This document shows positions 9,185-18,592 of a DNA stretch of 64,000 nucleotides, piece after piece; the stretch's first letter is position 1, and each line of letters opens with the position of its first letter. Origin of the DNA: Bact-08 sp964533215 (GTDB lineage Bacteria; Bacteroidota; Bacteroidia; Bacteroidales; UBA932); contig CAZHLJ010000002.1 in assembly GCA_964533215.1 (NCBI GenBank), positions 1 through 64,000 on the forward strand, given 5' to 3'. The notes beneath the pieces are model-generated. The model saw only the letters and a list, made by a program, of their open reading frames with translations, was not told the origin of the DNA and did not search any database. A program made the translations under genes and the position numbers.

Positions 9185-11482
9185 ATGCTAAAGATATTCA
9201 AACTCCTTGTGCTGCTTCTGATTATCCCTTTCACTGCTTCAGCACAGGGAGATTTTATAAAGATTCGCAGCGAGAAAGGTTATAAACTCGAAATACCTGA
9301 TAAGTTGTTAGGCAAAGACCTTCTGTTCGGCTCTCGGATTATTGATATAAGTGAGCCTTCAGCAAAGGTTTATGCGGCCGGGCAGATGAGAACACCTCCT
9401 GTCGTGGTCCGTTTTACAAAGAGTGGAAAGACTCTGAGGATGGAAAAAATTGTTAATTTCTACAATGCTGATAAAAATGACCCGATATATAATTCCATTG
9501 CTAAAAATCAAATTGTATCTGCTGCGTATGTATTTGATATAGAGCAATCAACTTCGGAAAAACCTTCTGGCTTATCAGTGATAGATGTGTCAAGATTTTT
9601 TGCCGAGGAGGTTTCAATAGCCTGGCCCTTACCTGACAATGTGAAAATGGGGCGTCTTGATCCCAAGCTATCCTCAGTATTATTTATGAAGGAGTACGAG
9701 GATCACTTGAATATCAGAGTTCATTATGGTTATACAGGCGGGAAAGAACCATTCAGTATAACAGTGCAGTATTTTTTATTGTTGCTGCCGGAGCCTTTAA
9801 AACCCAGGTATAGTGATGATCGGGTAGGATATCAGACTATAAAAGTCAAAAAATATGAGTCAGGTAAGGTAATTACCGGAGACAAGATAATTTCCAGGTG
9901 GAGAATTGAGCCTAAACCGGATGACGTTTCAAAACATAAGAAAGGAATCTTGGTAGAACCGGCAAAACCAATTGTTGTTTACATAGACCCCTCATTTCCT
10001 ATGGATTGGATTCCATATATAAAGTCAGGGGTAGAGGACTGGCAGAAGGCATTTGAGAAAATCGGTTTTAAGAATGCAATCGTTGCAAAGGAATTCCCTG
10101 AAAATGACCCAGACTTTGACCCTGAAGACATAAAGGTCAATTGTGTGAGATATCTTCCTGTAGAGGAGGCAAATGCTGCTGGTCAGATCTGGATTGACCC
10201 GAGAAGCGGAGAAATATTGCAAGGTGAGATATTATGGTGGAACAATGTTGTTTCTCTTATTAATATGTGGAAATTTTCTCAGACAGCTGCCGTTGACCCT
10301 GAGGCACGAAGACTTTCATACAGCAAAGAGATGCAAGGAGAGATGGTAAGATATGCCATAGCTCATGAGACCGGGCATATGCTGGGTTTACAACATAATA
10401 TGCGAAGCTCTTTTGCATATCCTGTTGATTCTCTCCGATCTCCGTCTTTTACTCAGAAATATGGGACCACTGCCTCAATAATGGATTACGCCAGAAACAA
10501 TCACGTCGCTCAACCGGGTGACTTGCAAAGAAAGGTAAGGATGACTCCTCCTGACTTGGGACCATTTGATTATATTTCGATAGAGTTCGGATATAAAATC
10601 TTTTACGAAGCAAAATCTCAGGAACAGGAGAAGAAAGAGCTGGATAAAATATTCTTATCGAGAAAAGATGATCCAATGAGTTGGTTCGGGCCATTCACGG
10701 CATCGTCTGTTTTTCCCGATCCGGCAGCACAATCGGAATCGCTGGGTGATGATGTGGTTAAATCGTCATTTTACGGAATTAAAAACTCAAGGATTATCCT
10801 TGAAAACCTGTTGGAATGGACTCTAAAATACGGAGGTGATGAAAAATTGCTGGCAGAAAGGTATGATGCGCTTATAAAACAGTACTACAAATATATAACT
10901 CTCAGTTTGTCATATATTGGCGGAGAATATGAGTACCAGGGGCCGATTGGAATGCATCCGGCAAGATTTGTTCCGGTAAGCTGCGAAAAGCAGAGAGAGG
11001 CTTTAAAATTTGTCCTTACAGAACTACTGGAAGCTCATAAGTATACAGTGAGAAACGAGCTTTTCCCTATTCTTGGATCATCTTATTCCGATGTAGTACA
11101 TAAGAAGGAATCAGATATTGTCTCATCACTGCTCAGTGCTATTATCTTACCGAGAATAGCGGATTATATGTCGTTTATCCCGGGGTCGTTCAGTTTGAGT
11201 GAATATCTGGATGAAATTGACAGGACATTGCTGAATGCCCCTGCGGGTATGGATAATCCTTACCTTAAAAACATTCAGATATCATATGTGCAGGCGTTGT
11301 ATTCTGCATCCCAGATGAAAAAGGGGGAAGAGGTTGTCTCCGGTTACAATGCATTTATAGCAGAAGCCGCATATAACCAGATTTTAAAAACAAGAAAAAA
11401 AATATCAAATTTTATCAATGCGGGATCTGGTGATGAAAATTACTGCAGATTCCTTTTAAGTATACTAAAAGCCGAAAACTAA
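9185..11482 (+). CDS. Secreted zinc metalloprotease (metzincin, DUF5117-type)
   Basis: A 765-residue protein with a signal peptide ending near residue 20 (TASAQ). The zinc site HETGHMLGLQH has its three histidines at 394, 398 and 404, with catalytic Glu395. The Met-turn SIMDYA has its methionine at 433. Together these place it in the metzincin clan. The large N-terminal region and C-terminal helical region fit the Bacteroidota zinc-dependent metalloprotease family with DUF5117-like segments. It begins 2 bases after the lipoprotein gene and ends directly against the S46 peptidase. Its likely job is endoproteolytic cleavage of a protein, in the periplasm or at the surface, that feeds the exopeptidase. 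Confidence 0.88.
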   Translation: MLKIFKLLVLLLIIPFTASAQGDFIKIRSEKGYKLEIPDKLLGKDLLFGSRIIDISEPSAKVYAAGQMRTPPVVVRFTKSGKTLRMEKIVNFYNADKNDPIYNSIAKNQIVSAAYVFDIEQSTSEKPSGLSVIDVSRFFAEEVSIAWPLPDNVKMGRLDPKLSSVLFMKEYEDHLNIRVHYGYTGGKEPFSITVQYFLLLLPEPLKPRYSDDRVGYQTIKVKKYESGKVITGDKIISRWRIEPKPDDVSKHKKGILVEPAKPIVVYIDPSFPMDWIPYIKSGVEDWQKAFEKIGFKNAIVAKEFPENDPDFDPEDIKVNCVRYLPVEEANAAGQIWIDPRSGEILQGEILWWNNVVSLINMWKFSQTAAVDPEARRLSYSKEMQGEMVRYAIAHETGHMLGLQHNMRSSFAYPVDSLRSPSFTQKYGTTASIMDYARNNHVAQPGDLQRKVRMTPPDLGPFDYISIEFGYKIFYEAKSQEQEKKELDKIFLSRKDDPMSWFGPFTASSVFPDPAAQSESLGDDVVKSSFYGIKNSRIILENLLEWTLKYGGDEKLLAERYDALIKQYYKYITLSLSYIGGEYEYQGPIGMHPARFVPVSCEKQREALKFVLTELLEAHKYTVRNELFPILGSSYSDVVHKKESDIVSSLLSAIILPRIADYMSFIPGSFSLSEYLDEIDRTLLNAPAGMDNPYLKNIQISYVQALYSASQMKKGEEVVSGYNAFIAEAAYNQILKTRKKISNFINAGSGDENYCRFLLSILKAEN

Positions 11483-13669
11483 ATGAAAAAAATATTTCTT
11501 TCAATAATTGTCCTATTCTTATTATTTCCTTTTGCAAAAGCTGACGAAGGTATGTGGCTGCCACTTTTGATTAAAAATCAAAAATATGCTCAAATGAGGA
11601 AGTTGGGGATGAAGCTCAGTGCTGAGGAGATTTATAGTGTCAATAAGACTTGTATAAAAGATGCCGTAATCGGTCTTATGTCCGAAGGGTCAAATTTGAG
11701 AAGTTACGGGACTGCAAGTTTTATTTCTGACAAAGGATTGATTATTACGAATTATCATGTGGTAATGTCGTATATAGAACAGTTTTCTTCATCTGATAAG
11801 GATTTCATTAAGTATGGCTATTGGGCTCAAAATACATCGGAAGAGAGCTATTGCAGGGGTTTGGAGATGATGCAGCTTGTAAGGATAGAGGATGTAACCG
11901 ACCGTATACTGGAAGGTACGGCTGATCTTAAAGGGCAGGAAAAGACAAACAGGATAAATGCAAACGGAAAGAAAATTGCAGAAGAGGCAACAAAAGGTAC
12001 CAATTATGAGGTAAAGATGCAATCGTTATTCGGCAATAACCAGTATCTGATGAATATCTATATTGTTTATAAAGATATCAGGATGGTAGCTGCACCACCT
12101 TTTGCTTTGGGCAAATTCGGAGGGAATGAGGATAATTATTCATGGCCAAGGCATACTGCAGATTTTGCAATACTCAGGGTTTATGCCGGCGAAAACAATG
12201 AGCCTGAAAAATACTCAAAATCCAATGTGTTTTATAAACCTTCAAAAAGTCTGGCAATATCTATCGCAGGTGTCAAGGATGGCGATTTTGCAATGATTGT
12301 CGGTTATCCGGGAACTACCCGTCAGTATATTCCTTCATTTGCTCTGGATAAAATCATAAACTCTGAATTTGCCAGCCGGGTTGACATTATTGAGGAAAAG
12401 GTTAATATTCTAAAGCAGGCAATTGCGGATAATCCGGAAACAAAGTTCAGGTATACCACCAGGCTCTCTTCTGTGGGAAACAGTTATCTTAGATATAAAG
12501 GTCAGATTCAGGGTGTTCGCAGAATGGACCTCGTTAACAAAAAAAGAGAGGAGGAGAAGCTATTCAATGATTGGGCCAATTCCACTCCACAATTGAAAGA
12601 AGAGTACGGCTCGTTACTTAAAGATATGGAGGATCTCTATCAGGAGGTGTCTATATATAATCTGGCAGATCTTTATTTCAACGAGGCAGGCATTAACGGT
12701 TCAGAAATTGTACCTTTTATTGGTAAATTTGAAAAATTGGTATCTATCTGTTCAAGAAAAAAAATTGATCAAAAAGCTGCTGACAATGAGTGTAAAAGAT
12801 TAATCGGTCTGACAGATCAGTTTTTTAAGAATTGGAGTTATGAAGTGGACAGAAAAATGTTCAGGAATCTGATGGTTAAATATTATCAGGACCTTCCGGA
12901 AAAGTTTAAGTCAAAGTCGATGATTGGATATGTAACAGAATATAACGGAGATATCGAGAAGCTCTCTCAAGATGTCTTTGCCAAGTCGATTTTTACCAAA
13001 AAGGAAGAGCTTGATAAATTTCTGAACTCTGAAAACAGAAATATTGACAGCACTATAAAGCAGGATGCTCTATATCAACTTGCAATCGGTTACTATATGA
13101 TCAATGTAGAGAGAATTGCAAACCAAAGGGCTAAACTTCAGGCAAGTCAAATGGAATTGTTTGAAAAATATATGGAGGGGATTATTAAGATGAATGCCGG
13201 TAAAGTACTCTACCCGGATGCCAACAACTCTCAAAGAATTTCTTTTGGAAAGGTTTCGGGTGTAAAAGCCGAGGATGGCCTTTTATATTCCTGCACTACA
13301 ACTATTGACGGAATGATGGATAAGTATCTTAATAATGATAGTAACGAAGAGTTCTATCTTCCCGGGAAAGTTAAGGAACTTATCCGAAAAAGAGATTTTG
13401 GAAGGTATGGTGACAAAGATGGAGGGCTTACTGTTAATTTTTTAACTGATTGTCATACTGCAAGCGGGAACTCAGGATCACCTGTGCTAAACCGTCACGG
13501 GGAGCTTATCGGTCTTAACTTTGATAGAATCTGGCAGGGTTTAGCATCAGACTACAGGTACGAACCGCAGATTTCCAGATCGATAGCTGTTGATGTGAGA
13601 TTCATACTATTTTTAATCGAAAAGTATTCTCCTTCTTCTTATATCTTAGATGAACTTGTAATCAAATAA
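11483..13669 (+). CDS. S46 family dipeptidyl peptidase, DPP11-like
   Basis: A 728-residue periplasmic serine exopeptidase with a signal peptide ending near residue 20. The S46 triad is His92 (TNYHVV), Asp227 (HTADFAIL) and Ser664 (GNSGSP). Eighteen residues after the serine lies Arg682 (FDRIW). In characterised enzymes the residue at this spacing is Arg in DPP11, giving Asp/Glu preference at P1, and Gly in DPP7, giving hydrophobic preference. DPP11-type specificity is therefore predicted. Unlike the usual TNHHC block, this protein has TNYHVV, losing a His and a Cys but keeping the catalytic His. The gene abuts the metalloprotease with no spacer and closes the operon. Confidence 0.9.
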   Translation: MKKIFLSIIVLFLLFPFAKADEGMWLPLLIKNQKYAQMRKLGMKLSAEEIYSVNKTCIKDAVIGLMSEGSNLRSYGTASFISDKGLIITNYHVVMSYIEQFSSSDKDFIKYGYWAQNTSEESYCRGLEMMQLVRIEDVTDRILEGTADLKGQEKTNRINANGKKIAEEATKGTNYEVKMQSLFGNNQYLMNIYIVYKDIRMVAAPPFALGKFGGNEDNYSWPRHTADFAILRVYAGENNEPEKYSKSNVFYKPSKSLAISIAGVKDGDFAMIVGYPGTTRQYIPSFALDKIINSEFASRVDIIEEKVNILKQAIADNPETKFRYTTRLSSVGNSYLRYKGQIQGVRRMDLVNKKREEEKLFNDWANSTPQLKEEYGSLLKDMEDLYQEVSIYNLADLYFNEAGINGSEIVPFIGKFEKLVSICSRKKIDQKAADNECKRLIGLTDQFFKNWSYEVDRKMFRNLMVKYYQDLPEKFKSKSMIGYVTEYNGDIEKLSQDVFAKSIFTKKEELDKFLNSENRNIDSTIKQDALYQLAIGYYMINVERIANQRAKLQASQMELFEKYMEGIIKMNAGKVLYPDANNSQRISFGKVSGVKAEDGLLYSCTTTIDGMMDKYLNNDSNEEFYLPGKVKELIRKRDFGRYGDKDGGLTVNFLTDCHTASGNSGSPVLNRHGELIGLNFDRIWQGLASDYRYEPQISRSIAVDVRFILFLIEKYSPSSYILDELVIK

Positions 13670-13685
13670 TTGCATAAGTTATCCC

Positions 13686-13724
13686 ATTAAAAAAGGACTC
13701 CGGACAAAATATCCTGAGTCCTTC
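13686..13724 (-). terminator. Terminator of locus B between convergent operons
   Basis: Arms AAGGACTC (13693-13700) and GAGTCCTT (13716-13723) pair, with a further partial CGGA/TCCT extension inside. Read on the - strand the hairpin is followed by a T run and TTAAT, so it ends the thiol-disulfide gene operon. It lies 24 bases past the stop of the S46 gene and could also stall transcription arriving from the + strand, but no T tract follows on that side. Confidence 0.75.
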
Positions 13725-13777
13725 GGGAGTTAAATAAACTATGAACTAACAAAATTGGTTGGCTAAACTTACATAGG

Positions 13778-14947
13778 TTATTCTCCTAATAATTCCTTTA
13801 TCTTGCTATATAATTCCGGGAGGTCACCTAGTTCCCTCAGAATGATCTTACCATCCTTGTCAAGTAGTATTTTTGTGGGAAAGCCTTCAATATAATATAG
13901 CTCGACAAGGTTGGTTTTGTCAATACCGTAATTATTCAATAACTGTATCCATGTCATTCCGTCATCTGCGACAGCCTTCTTCCAGGACTCCTCGCATTTA
14001 GCCAGATCTTTGTTCTTTTCATTAGCTATACCGACAATTTCAAGTCCCTTGGATTTGTATTTCTCATAAAGCTCTTTAAGGTGAGGATGGCTTGCCCTGC
14101 ATGGACCGCACCAACTGCCCCAAAAATCGAGTATGACATATTTTCCCTTTAATGAGCTCAATGTAAAATCTTTTCCATTTATATCCTTCTTTGTAAAATC
14201 AATACTCTGGCTTCCGGTTGGAGGAACCATTTTTCTCTTTTCTAAGGTCTTTTTTATTCCCTTCCATATTTCGGTACTCTTATTGTTCTCTCCCATTGAA
14301 TTTAAAATTTTGCCAATGGTGGAGTCTTCCAGATCAGACCTTCTGAAAATCTCATCCATAAACAAAAGCGAGATGTAGGAATCCGGATATTGCGAAATAT
14401 GCTTGATCTGGGTTTCTATAATTTTTTTATCAATATTTTTAACCTCCTGCATTGTCTCTTTTACGGTTTCTTTGTTGTCAGGGGTGATTTTTGAATACAG
14501 CTCATTTTTTTTGTCGAGAAACTCCTTAATTGACTTGTTATAGCTGTTGTTCTCTTCCATTATAGGAGTCCCAGTGATCTCTGCATTTTTTAAAGAGGAG
14601 CCTTTTATATAAGTAACACCTTCGGAAAGGAAGAATGAGACGAAATCTGTTTTTTGGCGATCTTCAAAAGATAAAAGATCTTCGCCCGGAGTGTACACTG
14701 TTAAACTTGCTCGTGAAGTTTGCGAAATCTTACCTGTTATCTCGAATTTGCCATTTTTAGTAGTGGCAGAGTCAACAAATGACTTTGGACCTCCCCAGCA
14801 TGTAAGGCGCAACTTTACATCACTCTTTAGTCCTTGGAGCTCTCCTTTGATTATGAATGTCTTTTCTGCCTGATTATTTGGGGTTTGTGCACTGATAAAG
14901 CACGCAGAAAATAAACTTAGCGTAAATAGTAGTCGTTTTAAAATCAT
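13778..14947 (-). CDS. TlpA-type thiol-disulfide oxidoreductase with DUF4369 domain (CGPC)
   Basis: A 389-residue exported protein with a signal peptide ending near residue 20 (CFISAQ). An N-terminal DUF4369-like beta domain (about 28-125) and a helical linker precede a redoxin/thioredoxin domain (about 250-389). The active site is WCGPC with cysteines 280 and 283, and the cis-proline loop is EGFPT. The role should be reduction or isomerisation of disulfides in the periplasm or at the outer membrane. It is the last gene of locus B, 18 bases after a similar paralogue. The context suggests thiol chemistry on imported or surface proteins rather than cytochrome maturation. Confidence 0.88.
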   Translation of the reverse strand: MILKRLLFTLSLFSACFISAQTPNNQAEKTFIIKGELQGLKSDVKLRLTCWGGPKSFVDSATTKNGKFEITGKISQTSRASLTVYTPGEDLLSFEDRQKTDFVSFFLSEGVTYIKGSSLKNAEITGTPIMEENNSYNKSIKEFLDKKNELYSKITPDNKETVKETMQEVKNIDKKIIETQIKHISQYPDSYISLLFMDEIFRRSDLEDSTIGKILNSMGENNKSTEIWKGIKKTLEKRKMVPPTGSQSIDFTKKDINGKDFTLSSLKGKYVILDFWGSWCGPCRASHPHLKELYEKYKSKGLEIVGIANEKNKDLAKCEESWKKAVADDGMTWIQLLNNYGIDKTNLVELYYIEGFPTKILLDKDGKIILRELGDLPELYSKIKELLGE

Positions 14948-14965
14948 GAATAGTATGTTTATAAA

Positions 14966-16183
14966 TTATTTGAATATTTCTGAGAGTGTTTTGCCCAAAC
15001 CTTCTCCACGCAAGCTTTTTGCAATTATATTCCCGTCAGGACCGATAAGAAAATTTTCCGGAATAGCCTGAATCATATAGCTTTTACCAGCGGTATTGTC
15101 CCATCCTTTCAGGTCTGAAACCTGTTTCCATGGTAATTTGTCATCCTGTATAGCCTTTAACCACGCTTTTTTACTGTTGTCCATAGATATTGATAATATT
15201 TCCAATCCTTTTGCATGGTATTTCTCATACGCTTTCATCACATTGGGATTCTCTGCACGACAACCGCCGCACCAACTTGCCCAGAAATCTATCAGTAAAT
15301 ATTTTCCTTTGTAATCAGACAATTTTACCATATTACCGTCAATATCCGGTTGTGCAAAATCTATTGCTGGCTTTCCAGGACCAATTAACAGACCTTTTCT
15401 TTTAGTGTCAATTGTTTCAAGGAAATTCTTGGCAAGAAAAGTTTCCTGAATGGCCGGACTTAAGGCCTTTATCTGATTTTCCAATCCGCTCAATGAAGAG
15501 AAATCGGAATTTGTCGATAGATACATTGCTGCCTGACTGTTGCAGATAAGATATAAGCTTATATAACTATCAGCATGGGAGGTGATATAGTTATTTAGAT
15601 ATTCTGCCTTTTTCTGATAGCCTTCGCCCATTTTTTTCTGCAGGTTGCAAACAGTAGCCTTATCATTTTTTTTTCTGGCATTCTGAAGATCTTCCTGAAT
15701 CTTGGCAAGCCCGGAATAATAGTCTGCTTCTTTTAAAATTTTATTGTAATCTGTTTCAAGAGTAGAGCCTTTAATAGTTAATTCTTTTATAGAATGGCTT
15801 GATTCATCATACTTTCCTTTTAATGAAATATAAGAGTTATCAAGGAAGAAGTCGCTTATTACATAATAATCATAGTTGTCAGGCTTGCAGATGACTGTAA
15901 CTCTACTTGGCTCGTCTGCCTTCCCCTTGAATACAAAATTCCCGTTCGTGATTTTTGCTGAATCTTTAATATCTGTTCCATTGCGGATTATTCCGGAGAG
16001 ATAAACGTAACCGGCCGTGAAATTCATTCCTTTTACATCTCCAGAAGAGCTTGTAAGTCCATCGATATGACCCTCGACGGTAAAAGTGGATTCAACTATT
16101 GCAGCATTTGCAACTTTATTTGTCTGAGCATAGCTCACGCTACATGCAATAATGGCTGCAAGTAATAAAAATTTTCTTTTCAT
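14966..16183 (-). CDS. TlpA-type thiol-disulfide oxidoreductase with DUF4369 domain (CGGC)
   Basis: A 405-residue exported protein with a signal peptide ending near residue 19 (SVSYAQ). A DUF4369-like domain (about 33-140) and a helical linker precede a redoxin domain (about 272-405). The active site reads WCGGC with cysteines 305 and 308, so glycine replaces the proline usual in thioredoxin-like reductases. This may shift the redox potential. The cis-proline loop is QAIPEN. It shares domain order with the next gene but is clearly diverged in length and sequence, so the pair is not a recent duplication. A perfect inverted repeat separates it from the PKD-like gene upstream. Confidence 0.87.
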   Translation of the reverse strand: MKRKFLLLAAIIACSVSYAQTNKVANAAIVESTFTVEGHIDGLTSSSGDVKGMNFTAGYVYLSGIIRNGTDIKDSAKITNGNFVFKGKADEPSRVTVICKPDNYDYYVISDFFLDNSYISLKGKYDESSHSIKELTIKGSTLETDYNKILKEADYYSGLAKIQEDLQNARKKNDKATVCNLQKKMGEGYQKKAEYLNNYITSHADSYISLYLICNSQAAMYLSTNSDFSSLSGLENQIKALSPAIQETFLAKNFLETIDTKRKGLLIGPGKPAIDFAQPDIDGNMVKLSDYKGKYLLIDFWASWCGGCRAENPNVMKAYEKYHAKGLEILSISMDNSKKAWLKAIQDDKLPWKQVSDLKGWDNTAGKSYMIQAIPENFLIGPDGNIIAKSLRGEGLGKTLSEIFK

Positions 16184-16200
16184 ATTTGTTTTTAATATAG

Positions 16201-16234
16201 AATGAATGAGTCAGATTCTCCTGACTCATTCATT
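16201..16234 (-). promoter_or_regulatory. Perfect 14-bp intercistronic hairpin
   Basis: AATGAATGAGTCAG (16201-16214) pairs perfectly with CTGACTCATTCATT (16221-16234) around 6 bases. On the coding strand it begins 8 bases after the PKD-like stop codon and ends 17 bases before the ATG of the CGGC thioredoxin-like gene. No T run follows on either strand, so it does not look like a full terminator. It could stabilise the upstream message, mark an RNA-processing site, or lower read-through. Confidence 0.7.
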
Positions 16235-16242
16235 GTCTGTAC

Positions 16243-17751
16243 TTATCTGGAATAGCCATAATCCATTCCGTAGGAAATATACATGTCTGTATATGAATCG
16301 AATGGTGTAGTATTAAGATAGTGAGTCTCCTTAACCCTGCCTGTTCCTGATGTCGTTCTTACCGCCTTGCCATATGGAAGACCTCCGACCATATTGTACA
16401 TATAGATATTGTATTTGCCGTTTTTATACGTTGCAATTGTCAGATAATCAAATTTTTTAGAAGCATTCCTGTCATATCGGTTGGAGATATAGGTGATTGT
16501 CTCGTCGCTTGGGAAACCCTCGATGTTCATCTCATATTCAATATTATTGACAGCGTCATAGTAGTATGGTTTATTATTGTCGATGAAATAGATAATCTGA
16601 GCCGTCCTTTCATTGGCAGCTATAAGTGATGCCGTGCGAAGCTTGGATGAAGGACTGATCTCTGTAATACTGCCTATTTTAGGAGGTCTGGACATACTGC
16701 TGGATGTAATTTTATATAAGTACACTTTGGATGTGTTTGCCTTGTCCCGGAACAGACCATATACAGTAGTTTTGTAAGAACCCATAAACAGACAATCGTA
16801 ATTAAGATTGGTAGTTGGATATGCCGGATCTACAATGGTAGAGGCAACTCCGTTATAATTGGTGTAGAGCAACCGGTTATTGGTTTCATCCCAATTTACA
16901 ACGCCAAGGGTTTTGGTGGAGAATCCCCAATGATCACTTCCTCCAGCCTCTCCATCGGGAAAACCTAATATACCGGACCCTGCCGAACTATTATTTGATG
17001 AGTAAGAACCTGTGCTTGACAGATAGCCGTTTGTCCAGAAAAATGTATAAAACTTGTAAGGTATGTCGTCAGGTTCTTCGTAAAACATTGTTGAGTGGTT
17101 GAAAATCAGACGCATGTCGGAGGCTCTCAATACATTCACCTTTTTATTATAGGTTATCAATCCGAGACAGTTGGCATTTGTTTTTGTGATAGTAATCGGG
17201 TCACTTAAAGGTTGACTGTATAGTATACTCATACTACGCGGAGCTCCTGAAAGAGCTGCACCCTGAGTATTAAGCAGAATATTGGGAATGACCCTACCGT
17301 CATCAAGCAGCAGGTCCATGTCAGTATTGCCGTTCTCATTCTCTTTAAAAATATAATGTCCCTGACTATATTCCGTTATAATCTTTAACGAAGTCTTTGA
17401 ATGTGTATAAAAACCATTTGACTTGTTCTTGACATAATAATAGATGGTGTATAAGCCAGGAGCTTTTGATAAAAAGCAAGAGAGTTTGCTTTTCTTACTC
17501 AGTGTGTCGCATTTATTCTCTGCATCGTAAATCAACCATGTATATTCCATATCGGCTGGATTATACGTACTTGTAATCTGAGGTGTAATATTCAGACTGT
17601 CGATACCGGCAATTTTCGAATAACTGCTGTCGATACCTTTGATTGTAATATCACTTATAGGTGTGTAGTCATAGTTACCTTTATCCACATAACAAGATGT
17701 TACTAAGAAAATGGCAATGAGAGTCAGAAATATATGTGTTGTCTTTTTCAT
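16243..17751 (-). CDS. PKD-like family lipoprotein
   Basis: A 502-residue lipoprotein from the ATG at 17751; the two codons before it start at a TTG and are less likely. The lipid cysteine is residue 20 (FLVTSC). The N-terminal half has beta-sandwich features of PKD-like repeats, for example PADMEYTWLIYDAENK. The C-terminal half is rich in aromatic strands and may form a propeller-like fold. It matches the PKD-like lipoproteins found downstream of SusD and DUF4843 genes in Bacteroidales. It is probably a surface glycan- or protein-binding component of locus B. The substrate is unknown. Confidence 0.8.
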   Translation of the reverse strand: MKKTTHIFLTLIAIFLVTSCYVDKGNYDYTPISDITIKGIDSSYSKIAGIDSLNITPQITSTYNPADMEYTWLIYDAENKCDTLSKKSKLSCFLSKAPGLYTIYYYVKNKSNGFYTHSKTSLKIITEYSQGHYIFKENENGNTDMDLLLDDGRVIPNILLNTQGAALSGAPRSMSILYSQPLSDPITITKTNANCLGLITYNKKVNVLRASDMRLIFNHSTMFYEEPDDIPYKFYTFFWTNGYLSSTGSYSSNNSSAGSGILGFPDGEAGGSDHWGFSTKTLGVVNWDETNNRLLYTNYNGVASTIVDPAYPTTNLNYDCLFMGSYKTTVYGLFRDKANTSKVYLYKITSSSMSRPPKIGSITEISPSSKLRTASLIAANERTAQIIYFIDNNKPYYYDAVNNIEYEMNIEGFPSDETITYISNRYDRNASKKFDYLTIATYKNGKYNIYMYNMVGGLPYGKAVRTTSGTGRVKETHYLNTTPFDSYTDMYISYGMDYGYSR

Positions 17752-17772
17752 AATCAAAACAATTAAAAATTA

Positions 17773-18582
17773 TTAATAAGCAGGGATGGCAACAACAGTT
17801 CCATCTGCCTCCTTTAGAACACCCAGCCCTTGGGCAGCTCTTGCCGCATTATATACTTCTAATTTTTTATATAATGCCTTAGATAAATATGTGCAGTAAC
17901 CACCGTCATAGTTCGAGTTAACGCCATCTTCCCATGTACTGCCGCTGGTAAAGCCAAGAACATTGAGTATATAGTCATCATCCCATTTTTTACCTGTCTG
18001 CTCGATCAGAAACTGATGCTTCACAGGCCCATATGTGCCAAAATATCCATCGGCATAAATTGCCCAGCAAGTTGGTTTGGCAAGTTGGTCTGTGATTATA
18101 ATTTTAGTCATGCTCCTGCTTGGATTGGCAATTTTGAAATTTTCATTATTCTTAACCCTTATCAAAAGGTTAACCGAAGATGTTTTTAATGAAGCATCGC
18201 GTTTCACAATTATCGGCACCCTGGCCTGAGATTTTCCGGCGGGGATGATGTAATAGCTTTTAACAGATGCATCGTCAAACGCAACATAATGTTTACCTAC
18301 CAGAGCATTTGTCCCGGTTGTCTGTATCTGTTCAAAGGTGAAGTCTCGATCCTTGTCGGTGATGAAGCCTACTGTTTCAACCGTAACCCAGACTGTGTCA
18401 ATTGTCCTTGTAGTAGGACCGTAGACAAAAGAGAAATTCTTTACGGTATCCTTTGCACTTTCATAATAGAAGTTCAGACCATTATCCGGATAGTGATAGA
18501 CTTCCAGACCCTTTTCACATGAAGATAGGGCAGTTGCTATAATAACTGCAAAAATTGTATATATAAAATACTTGTTTTTCAT
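17773..18582 (-). CDS. DUF4843 lipoprotein
   Basis: A 269-residue protein from the ATG at 18582. A longer frame exists but its extra 23 residues precede a clean lipoprotein signal (cysteine 21, ATALSSC) and overlap the SusD gene, so the shorter form is chosen. An N-terminal beta-sandwich (about 30-160) contains GKHYVAFDDASVKSYYIIPAG, a Calx-beta-like pattern usual in DUF4843. It sits between SusD and the PKD-like lipoprotein, the standard position for this family. It is probably a surface accessory that helps the SusCD pair capture substrate. The start is 11 bases from the SusD stop. Confidence 0.82.
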   Translation of the reverse strand: MKNKYFIYTIFAVIIATALSSCEKGLEVYHYPDNGLNFYYESAKDTVKNFSFVYGPTTRTIDTVWVTVETVGFITDKDRDFTFEQIQTTGTNALVGKHYVAFDDASVKSYYIIPAGKSQARVPIIVKRDASLKTSSVNLLIRVKNNENFKIANPSRSMTKIIITDQLAKPTCWAIYADGYFGTYGPVKHQFLIEQTGKKWDDDYILNVLGFTSGSTWEDGVNSNYDGGYCTYLSKALYKKLEVYNAARAAQGLGVLKEADGTVVAIPAY

Positions 18583-18592
18583 AAAATAACCA

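Noticed and set aside
13778..16183. Tandem TlpA-like genes considered as a recent duplication.
   Set aside because: They differ in length, active site and most of the sequence, with only domain order shared.
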